DNA from: JAFGXT01 sp963677165
GTDB taxonomy: Bacteria > Verrucomicrobiota > Lentisphaeria > Victivallales > SZUA-371
DNA: 64,000 nucleotides
NCBI GenBank assembly: GCA_963677165.2
Contig: CAXXSX010000002.1
Span: forward strand, 3,410,001-3,474,000
Reading direction: 5' to 3'
In this document: positions 35,165-42,058 of the stretch, piece by piece
How positions within the stretch are numbered: position 1 is the stretch's first letter
Layout: every line of letters starts with the position of its first letter
Notes under the pieces: generated by a model
Databases searched by the model: none
What the model saw: the letters and a program-made list of their open reading frames with translations, nothing else
Told to the model about the DNA's origin: nothing
Made by a program: the position numbers and the translations under genes

Positions 35165-36238
35165 ATGTCTGTAAAACACGAATATATCAGTGATGAATTA
35201 AAAGAGCTTATTATTGACATGAATCCAGGAGATACCATGCTCTCGGTCAGGCAGATCATGCGTCGTTTCAGTGTTAGCCAGGCGACTGTTATCAGTGCTT
35301 TGACTCCTTTATTAAATGAAGGTATCCTGGAGAAACGTCAAAGTGTAGGGATGTTTGTAACGGAAGAAGTGATGAAGTATAAACCCAGTGCTTCTCCGGT
35401 TATTTTATTTGCGATTCCCCGTTGGCCTTCGGTTGACTACTGGCAGGTGGAAAATATTTTTCTTGAATTGCAGGAAGAGTATGATTTCATTGCCAAAGTC
35501 GTTCATTTTGACTGGCAGGATAAAGTGATTCAAAGTCTTCCCGCAGGAAAAGCGGATGGGCTTATCGTTTTGTCTACTGGTGGCCCCTCTACTCCACAGC
35601 AAATTAAACATCTGGATTCCTTTCATGTTCCTTATGTTGTCCTGGGGCAGAGTTTGAGTGATATTGATGTGAATACTGTATATTGTGATGATGAGTATGA
35701 AGGAACCGTCGCGGCTGATTTTCTGATTAAGAGAGGACACAAAAAACTTGCGGTAATCATTTCTGATCCGCATGGTCCAACAATTAGAGCCCGTGTCAGA
35801 GGTTTTGTTAGATATAGCGAACTGCAAGGAGCGGAAGTATCGATTATTGATTGTGGAATTAAATATGGAGAAAACTCTTTAACAAAAGTATATGAAGCAA
35901 CAAAAAAACTCTTAGAATCTGATCAGAACGACTTTACGGCAGTTCTTGTCGTTAGTATTGAACCATGCCTGTCGGTCTTGAAGGCTTATTATGAAAGCGA
36001 TCTTGTGGTCCCTGATGATATTAGTATTATCAGTATAGGGGATTCCTTTAATTGCAACTTTTTCTCACCAGCCTTGACTACGGTTACAACAAAAAAATCA
36101 ACTCAGATTACGGAATGTATTAATTTGCTCAAAGGCATTATTGATGGCAGTGAATCCTTTCCTGTAAAAAAATGTATTCAGCCCCAAATTATTGAACGTG
36201 AATCAACTAGTCATTTTAAGAATAAAGTTACCATATAA
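35165..36238 (+). CDS. GntR-HTH/LacI-effector hybrid regulator, cassette 4
   Basis: 357 residues from the ATG at 35165 (MSVKHEYISDELKELIIDMN); the earlier in-frame start at 35102 lies inside the promoter. It has the same GntR winged HTH (MLSVRQIMRRFSVSQATVIS) and LacI-like effector domain (NTVYCDDEYEGTVAADFLIK, PDDISIISIGDS) as the cassette 3 protein, and the same length. The two are clear paralogues from a duplication of the cassette. The ribosome site is GGAAAGG. Confidence 0.88.
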   Translation: MSVKHEYISDELKELIIDMNPGDTMLSVRQIMRRFSVSQATVISALTPLLNEGILEKRQSVGMFVTEEVMKYKPSASPVILFAIPRWPSVDYWQVENIFLELQEEYDFIAKVVHFDWQDKVIQSLPAGKADGLIVLSTGGPSTPQQIKHLDSFHVPYVVLGQSLSDIDVNTVYCDDEYEGTVAADFLIKRGHKKLAVIISDPHGPTIRARVRGFVRYSELQGAEVSIIDCGIKYGENSLTKVYEATKKLLESDQNDFTAVLVVSIEPCLSVLKAYYESDLVVPDDISIISIGDSFNCNFFSPALTTVTTKKSTQITECINLLKGIIDGSESFPVKKCIQPQIIERESTSHFKNKVTI

Positions 36239-36264
36239 ATAAAACAAACATTGGAGAAAAACTA

Positions 36265-36963
36265 ATGAAATTAAGACAATTCACTCTTATTGAACTCCTG
36301 GTTGTAATAGCTATAATAGCTATTTTAGCATCAATGTTATTGCCGGCTTTAAACAAAGCCAGAGCAGCCGCAAAGAAAATCAGTTGTATCAATAATATGA
36401 AGCAGATGGGATTGGCGCATGCCGGCTATGTTGGAGATTATGACAATCGTTTACCGTATGGAGTAATAAGATCCGGAGGCGGCTGGACTGATACGATGCA
36501 ATTGCGCGGATGGCCGGAGTTGTTGGCAGACTATTATAAAAATACAAAGCTTTTGTGGTGTCCTGCTGACGTTGAATGGGAAAAGAAATACTATTCAACT
36601 TATCCTTTCACTAATGTTACGAAATGGAGATATGCGTCATATCGATATAAATATTTCCTGGCGGATTATTCCAGGGACAATAACTGTGCAATTCCGACAA
36701 ATAAGCTGACCCATCCATCGTCAAAGGTGCTTATTCATGAATACAAATCAAATCATGATCACATGTTGCAAGCAAAAACCACTTCCAATAATTCGTCGTA
36801 TGTCAGGCCCTATATCTCTTTGATTTCAGCCTGGGCTGACGGGCATGGCGGAGAATGGTACCTAAAAAAATCCAGTTCAACTCTGTATGATCCGAACTGG
36901 TATCAATATGGAACTTACAATGATATGGAAAAGGGATGGGACCTGGATCCAAATCTTCAGTAA
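36265..36963 (+). CDS. Prepilin-like (pseudopilin) protein, cassette 4
   Basis: 232 residues. MKLRQFTLIELLVVIAIIAI, then LASMLLPALNKARAAAKKIS. The C-terminal motif is ISAWADGHGGEWYL. The residue before the Phe is Gln. Start with ribosome site TTGGAGAAA. It sits 26 bp after the regulator and before the secreted glycosidase at 37057. Its N-terminal 50 residues match pseudopilin 3 closely, but the C-terminal domain is different, which suggests that this domain carries the specificity. Confidence 0.85.
   Translation: MKLRQFTLIELLVVIAIIAILASMLLPALNKARAAAKKISCINNMKQMGLAHAGYVGDYDNRLPYGVIRSGGGWTDTMQLRGWPELLADYYKNTKLLWCPADVEWEKKYYSTYPFTNVTKWRYASYRYKYFLADYSRDNNCAIPTNKLTHPSSKVLIHEYKSNHDHMLQAKTTSNNSSYVRPYISLISAWADGHGGEWYLKKSSSTLYDPNWYQYGTYNDMEKGWDLDPNLQ
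36306..36324 (+). repeat. Coding palindrome in pseudopilin 4
   Basis: AATAGCTATAATAGCTATT, identical to the palindrome in pseudopilin 3. Confidence 0.7.
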
Positions 36964-37056
36964 GTTGATATTCTATAAGTAGTTCTTCATGTGGCACACG
37001 GATAGGATGGTCTGTGTGCCTGGTATAATAATTAACCTGATGAAAGGAAATGTTTT

Positions 37057-39192
37057 ATGCGTTTTCATTTTATGAAATTATTCACACTCATTTTACTGGT
37101 TATATTCCAGATGAATTATTTAAATGCACAGATTAAATCGAATTCTGATGATGGTGTTTTTGCTCCGCGCAAAAAGATTATTCTGAAAATAGCTCGTTCA
37201 AATACAGCGTCTGCAATAAAGGCATTGTTGAATGTAAAAGACTTTTATGGAAAAACAATTGTAAACCGACAACTCAATTGGAATGCCGGACAAAAAGAGC
37301 TTGAAATTCCTTTGAATATATCGGTGAATGGTTATTTCGAGGCCAGGGTGTCTGGCGGAAAATCCATGAAATATATTTATCCCTTTGTTATCATTCCGGC
37401 GCCAGAAACTATTCCAAACTCAGAAAATCCGTTTGGAGTAAATTTTCATCTCACTCGTATTCGCCTGGCTCTAGCAAAGCGTGAAATCGATATGGCGAAG
37501 CGCATTGGGATAGGCTGGGGACGTGGTATGATATGTGATTTTGGTGATATCACAAGAAAAAAAGACTTTTCTAAGCCGGGTTGGTTTGGTCGGTGGACAA
37601 AGCTGATCAATTTGGTGAAAGATTCAGGAATCTCTTGCTTGGGCGGGATTCATTTTATGCCGAAATGGGCTTCCGGAGCACCAAAAGAAGCAAACTATGG
37701 TGTATTTTCCAGAGTGATGCCGGATGATACTTCTGTAGTAGAAGATTTCTGCAAAGCAATTGCCCGTGACTGTTCTTTTGTGAAATACTGGGAAGTTGCC
37801 AATGAGCCGGATGCTAACAATTTTTGGCGTGGCCGGTGGAAAAGCGGACAGTCCGGGGATCACCAGAAAATAATTAAGGATTACGTTGATTTTCTGAAAG
37901 CTGCATCAAAAGGATTTCATCAGGGAAATCCTGAATCGAAGGTGCTGTATGGCGGTATAACCAGTGCTGTTGAAGATGGACATACCTATCAGCCGTTTGT
38001 TGCTACGACATTCAAGCATGGGGCAGGGGATGCTATAGACATTATGAATATCCATTATACCAAAAGTATTGCCGATATCCTTAAGTTGACCAATAACATC
38101 CGAAAACCGATATGGGTTACGGAGCTTGGAGGTTCATCTGCTTTGAATCGTGGTGGAGATTACAACGAGATGTTTGAAGATACGACTCATTCGGTTATCC
38201 AGTTGGCTGATGGTGCGGTTAAGGTTTTCAAGTATGATTTCAGGAATGACGGTGTTAAGCCGAATGAAAAAGAGCATAACTATGGTTTGGTTCGCAGGGA
38301 TTTTTCTCCTAAACCTGCCTATGTGGCATTTGCTACAACAATACGCTTATTAAAGAAGGCAGAATTCAGTAAAGCATTGAATGTTACTAAATGGTCTGAT
38401 AAAGGCTGGTTGAGGGGCTATGAATTTATTAAAGAAGGGAAATATATAAATTGCATGTGGCTCAATGTAGCCAAACAGAGTAAAGTTACTTTGCGCTCCA
38501 GCGACAAGGAACTGACTATGATTGATCTCATGGGGAACTCAAACAATCTTACACCAGTAAACGGAACCGTAACGGTTTCGGCTGGAAAATTGCCATTCTA
38601 TGTGATCGGTAAGCTGCAGCCCGATTCGGGACCTGTTGTATTACCGGTTGATCAATTAATCAGTAAAAAATTATTGCCGCTGCGGAATGTTAATTTTGAG
38701 CATGGCATTAATGATACCGGCATTAAGGATTGGCATTCAGGTATTGGGGCGCGAGGAGCTCTGCGAACGATAACTCCCGGCTATCACAGCAGAGGTGCTG
38801 CTGAAATTTCGGTGAAGAAGCCTGGTCTGAATAAATTTATCCCGTGTTTCTATCAGCGCATTGACTGGCTGAAATGTCGTCCAACACTGAAGAAAGGGGA
38901 GTATCTGAAATTATCTTTGGAAGCAATGGCAAAAAGTACCGAAGTGACAGGGCGTGGAATATGCTTGACTTACGAGTTTTTTAACTCAAAAGGGACTAGA
39001 ATAAAATGGAAAGACACCCCGTTTCGCTGGGGAACATACGATTGGACTAAACTGAAAACTTTGAGTATCGAAGTTCCACCGCAAACGGTCAAAATAGGTG
39101 TGAGCCTATATTTTGCGCCAAAAACCTACGGTAAAGTGGAAATCGATGATATCAAGTTGTCCGTTGAACGCTGGAAAAAAGCGATGAGATAA
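37057..39192 (+). CDS. Secreted clan-A glycoside hydrolase-like protein, cassette 4
   Basis: 711 residues. Signal peptide LFTLILLVIFQMNYLNA. The N-terminal 30-125 region is beta-rich. A TIM barrel from about 127 (NPFGVNFHLTRIRLALAKRE) carries acid/base Glu250 in WEVANEPDANNF and nucleophile Glu356 in IWVTELGGSS. The C-terminal 540-711 part is a carbohydrate-binding-like jelly roll (NFEHGINDTGIKDWHSGIG). It is GH39/GH5-like, not closely similar to the cassette 3 enzyme, and its substrate is unknown. Ribosome site AAAGGAAA. Confidence 0.8.
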   Translation: MRFHFMKLFTLILLVIFQMNYLNAQIKSNSDDGVFAPRKKIILKIARSNTASAIKALLNVKDFYGKTIVNRQLNWNAGQKELEIPLNISVNGYFEARVSGGKSMKYIYPFVIIPAPETIPNSENPFGVNFHLTRIRLALAKREIDMAKRIGIGWGRGMICDFGDITRKKDFSKPGWFGRWTKLINLVKDSGISCLGGIHFMPKWASGAPKEANYGVFSRVMPDDTSVVEDFCKAIARDCSFVKYWEVANEPDANNFWRGRWKSGQSGDHQKIIKDYVDFLKAASKGFHQGNPESKVLYGGITSAVEDGHTYQPFVATTFKHGAGDAIDIMNIHYTKSIADILKLTNNIRKPIWVTELGGSSALNRGGDYNEMFEDTTHSVIQLADGAVKVFKYDFRNDGVKPNEKEHNYGLVRRDFSPKPAYVAFATTIRLLKKAEFSKALNVTKWSDKGWLRGYEFIKEGKYINCMWLNVAKQSKVTLRSSDKELTMIDLMGNSNNLTPVNGTVTVSAGKLPFYVIGKLQPDSGPVVLPVDQLISKKLLPLRNVNFEHGINDTGIKDWHSGIGARGALRTITPGYHSRGAAEISVKKPGLNKFIPCFYQRIDWLKCRPTLKKGEYLKLSLEAMAKSTEVTGRGICLTYEFFNSKGTRIKWKDTPFRWGTYDWTKLKTLSIEVPPQTVKIGVSLYFAPKTYGKVEIDDIKLSVERWKKAMR

Positions 39193-39280
39193 TAACGCTC
39201 TTTGCTGTTGTTGATAAATCGTGTCAAAATTAGCTCTATTTATTTCTCTCTGTTTTCATCAAAACAACGGTTTATCTTTC

Positions 39281-39337
39281 TTGACATTAATGATATTCAT
39301 ATTAAAGTAGCTTGAAATGTTTACTAAAATGTTTACT
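39281..39337 (+). promoter_or_regulatory. Promoter/operator region of the nitrilase-GDPD unit
   Basis: TTGACA at 39281-39286 with a poor -10, then ATGTTTACT repeated directly at 39317-39325 and 39329-39337 (GTTTACT-N5-GTTTACT, 12-bp period). The same spaced pair occurs before the operon at 19236. Confidence 0.6.
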
Positions 39338-39405
39338 GGTGATGTCATTCTTTACGCAACGCTGGTGTTGGGTTCTAATCATAGAGTAAAAAAGGAAAAT
39401 AATTA

Positions 39406-40167
39406 ATGAAAATCATCATATTCCAACCGCAATACCCTGATCCGTCAGGAGCAGCTTCCTGTATTTCCTGGCAGAAAGATCAATTTGAGAAACTTGCGGC
39501 CGATAATATTGACATGATAATTCTTCCGGAATATTGCAATTGTCCGGGAATTGAAAATGCCGATGAATTAAGAGCTTTTAGTAAAACCGAAGGCAAAGAA
39601 TATATTGAATTTCTGAAAAAGCAGGCTCAGCGGCTTGAGTGTATTATTTGTGCCGGAGTGATTCAGGCAACTCGTACACAAAAAATGTATAATTGTGTTA
39701 TATTTATAGATCAGACCGGCTGTGTCAAATATACCTACGATAAAGTTCACCTAACTGATTCGGAGCTTCAGGCGGGAATATCTCCCGGCAGTAAAATCGG
39801 GCTTTTTTCCTACAACAATATCCGATACGGATTTGCAGTTTGTTTTGATACATATTTCCCGGAATATTTTGAGGCTCTTGCGGAGTATCGTCCCGATATC
39901 ATCATTCTTCCAGCATATCAGCGGTCAGAAACCTCGGAACGACTAGAGTATCTTTGCCGGACTCGTGCTGTTGATTCCGGCTGCACTATACTGCGCAGTT
40001 CTTATGCAATGAAAGACAAGAACACAGGCGGATGCTCAATGGTTGTTTTGCCTGACGGAACGATTACCGCTAATGCGAAAGGAGAAGCCGGAATTCTCGA
40101 AATATCAGTAAATCCGCAGTATCAATATGTTAAGGCAGTTTCACACGGCAGTACAGAGCACCTGTAA
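39406..40167 (+). CDS. Carbon-nitrogen hydrolase (nitrilase superfamily)
   Basis: 253 residues. Catalytic triad: Glu in MIILPEYCN, Lys in YTYDKVHLTDSE and Cys in GFAVCFDTYFPEY. The later CRTRAVDSGCTILRSSYAM fits the superfamily. It probably hydrolyses an amide; the branch (omega-amidase- or carbamoylase-like) was not settled. Ribosome site AAAAGGAAA. It is followed by a GDPD-like frame with no clear start, and both are under the GTTTACT site. Confidence 0.85.
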   Translation: MKIIIFQPQYPDPSGAASCISWQKDQFEKLAADNIDMIILPEYCNCPGIENADELRAFSKTEGKEYIEFLKKQAQRLECIICAGVIQATRTQKMYNCVIFIDQTGCVKYTYDKVHLTDSELQAGISPGSKIGLFSYNNIRYGFAVCFDTYFPEYFEALAEYRPDIIILPAYQRSETSERLEYLCRTRAVDSGCTILRSSYAMKDKNTGGCSMVVLPDGTITANAKGEAGILEISVNPQYQYVKAVSHGSTEHL

Positions 40168-40207
40168 CACCGTATTTTAAAGGCCAGCCATTCCCGCAAG
40201 AAAATTT

Positions 40208-40980
40208 ATGATCGACACGATCTGCTTTCCGAAAGCTTTTGTTCATGCTGCCCGGAGCGTCCTGTTATCTGTGCTCATCGGGGATTAAGCGGTGTGGTTC
40301 CGGAAAATACCCTGCCGGCATTTTCCGGGGCAATTGCCTGCCGAGCCCATGAAATTGAATTTGATCTCTGGCTCAGTCGTGACGGAGTTCCTGTCGTATG
40401 CCATGATCCCGACCTCCGCAGGGTTGCGGGCGCTGACCATTTTGTTATGGATACGAACTGGGCTGACATACGGGCCCTGGATACCGGAAAATTTCACGAT
40501 CCAGCCTGGGAAGGATTAAAAATACCAAACTTCGATGAAGTTTTGGAAGTTGCTGCCGGACGATGCATTATGAACATACACATCAAGGATCCGGGACCGG
40601 ATAATCAGTTGGTAAAGATTGTTTGTGATCGCATTCGTGAATTGGGCCTGTTGGATTCCGCGTATATCGCGGGAGATGCAAAAGTTCTCGCTCCGGCTCT
40701 GGAATACGCGCCGGAAGTCAAACGTACCTGTCTTGATCAACAGGAGAAGCCAGATGCTCAACTTGAATCTGCACTAAAATATAAATGCTTTAGAGCTCAG
40801 CTATTTACAATGGTAACAGAAGAACAGATTGCCGCGTTTAAAAAGGTTGGAATTCAGTGCAGTCTGTTTTATGCAGATACGGTCAAGGACGCGCAGGAAT
40901 GGCACCGGAAAGGCATTGATATAATCCTTACAAATTATGCTCATACTTTGAGAAACTTTTTTGATATTGAAACTCAATAG
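40208..40980 (+). pseudogene. Glycerophosphodiester phosphodiesterase with a disrupted 5' end
   Basis: The GDPD fold is clear: PVICAHRGLSGVVPENTLPAFSG, EIEFDLWLSRDGVPVVCHDPD, IMNIHIKD and, at the end, GIDIILTNYAHTLRNFF. The frame that encodes the catalytic HRG has no ATG after the nitrilase stop; its first GTG (40294) lies after the HRG. An ATG at 40208 opens a 26-codon frame (MIDTICFPKAFVHAARS...) that ends at 40288 in another frame. A one-base indel between about 40208 and 40262 would join them. So it is a true frameshift, an assembly error, or a gene with a rare start codon (for example CTG at 40222). Confidence 0.6.
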
Positions 40981-41097
40981 GAATAGTTTCCATTTCTCAT
41001 TTATCTGTATCCGAACAGAATTTTTTTTGATTTCGAGCTTAATTGAATGGCAATTTCGATCAAAGCTGAAAAAAACTAAAAATTTTCTTTCAAAAAC

Positions 41098-41177
41098 TTG
41101 CAAATAGTTTCAAAAGACATCATATTAATAAATAATAAGTCAGGAAAATTCGATGTTGGTTTGCAAAGTTTTGCAAA
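41098..41177 (+). promoter_or_regulatory. TTGCAAA operator repeats before the DeoR gene
   Basis: TTTGCAAA occurs at 41160-41167 and 41170-41177 (10-bp period), with another TTGCAAA at 41098-41104. Direct repeats on one face of the helix fit DeoR-family autoregulation, and they argue against the ATG at 41153 as the start. Confidence 0.5.
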
Positions 41178-41209
41178 TTTCTGCATCAGAACATAATATG
41201 AGGTCAAGT

Positions 41210-41986
41210 ATGGGAAATGTCAAACGCAAACTGTTGTCGCCGGAGCGCGAAAAACTGATTTTACAGGCGCTTGGAGATGAAGTCCGTACGATTTCTGAAC
41301 TAACTGACGGTCTGGGGGTTTCTGAAGCCACCGTTCGTCGTGACTTGCAGTCTTTGGAGGAAAAAGGCAAAGTCCGCCGTGTTCATGGCGGTGCCGTAAG
41401 AACCAAATTTCCTCGTACTGAACCAATTTTTGCTGAAAAAGCAGCTTTCCACGCAGAAGAAAAAAACCATATCGCCGAACTGGCGTTAAACTATATAGAA
41501 AATAACGATACTATTTGTCTTGATGGAGGTAGTACTGTTCTGGGGTTGGCTCAAAAGCTTGATCGCAGAAGCAGTCTGAATGTTGTTACCAACTCAATGA
41601 TGGCAGTTGCCAGTTTGATGGAGAACTCAAGTCATAAACTGGTGATCATTGGTGGAGAGTTTCGTCCGATCAGTCGTACACTGGTTGGACCGCTGACCAC
41701 GACCATCATTAATTCCCTGCACATTGATACCGCATTTCTGGGAACAATCGGCTTTACTGTTGAAGATGGTATCTCCACGACTGATCCCAACGAAGCTTAC
41801 ACCAAAGAGCTGATCATGAAGCGCGCCAAGAAAGTTGTGGTTCTGGCGGACAGCAGTAAAATTGGTACAGCATCATTTGTTACCAGCGGCTCTATTGATG
41901 ATATTGATGTGTTGATTACCGATGCGGGGATTTCATCGGAAATGGAAGCCATGATCAAAGACAAAGGGATTGAAGTGGTATACTGA
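41210..41986 (+). CDS. DeoR-family regulator (GlpR-like)
   Basis: 258 residues from MGNVKRKLLSPEREKLILQA. DeoR winged HTH (TISELTDGLGVSEATVRRDL, then VRRVHGGAV) and the DeoRC sugar-phosphate-binding domain (CLDGGSTVLGLAQKL, NVVTNSMMA, IIGGEFRPISRTLVGPLTT, VLADSSKIGTASF). Starts at 41153 or 41198 are also in frame; the repeats at 41160-41177 make 41198 or 41210 more likely. It probably senses a phosphorylated sugar. It lies after the nitrilase-GDPD unit and before the E1 gene, and is one candidate reader of the GTTTACT sites. Confidence 0.88.
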   Translation: MGNVKRKLLSPEREKLILQALGDEVRTISELTDGLGVSEATVRRDLQSLEEKGKVRRVHGGAVRTKFPRTEPIFAEKAAFHAEEKNHIAELALNYIENNDTICLDGGSTVLGLAQKLDRRSSLNVVTNSMMAVASLMENSSHKLVIIGGEFRPISRTLVGPLTTTIINSLHIDTAFLGTIGFTVEDGISTTDPNEAYTKELIMKRAKKVVVLADSSKIGTASFVTSGSIDDIDVLITDAGISSEMEAMIKDKGIEVVY

Positions 41987-42058
41987 CCGGTCATTCCGGT
42001 TTGAATATAATTATATGTTTTTTCGAATTCGCTAACATTAACAGGAGTTGTTAGAAAA

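Noticed and set aside
40294..40980. GDPD starting at the GTG at 40294
   Set aside because: This start would leave out the catalytic HRG motif, which is encoded just upstream in the same frame.
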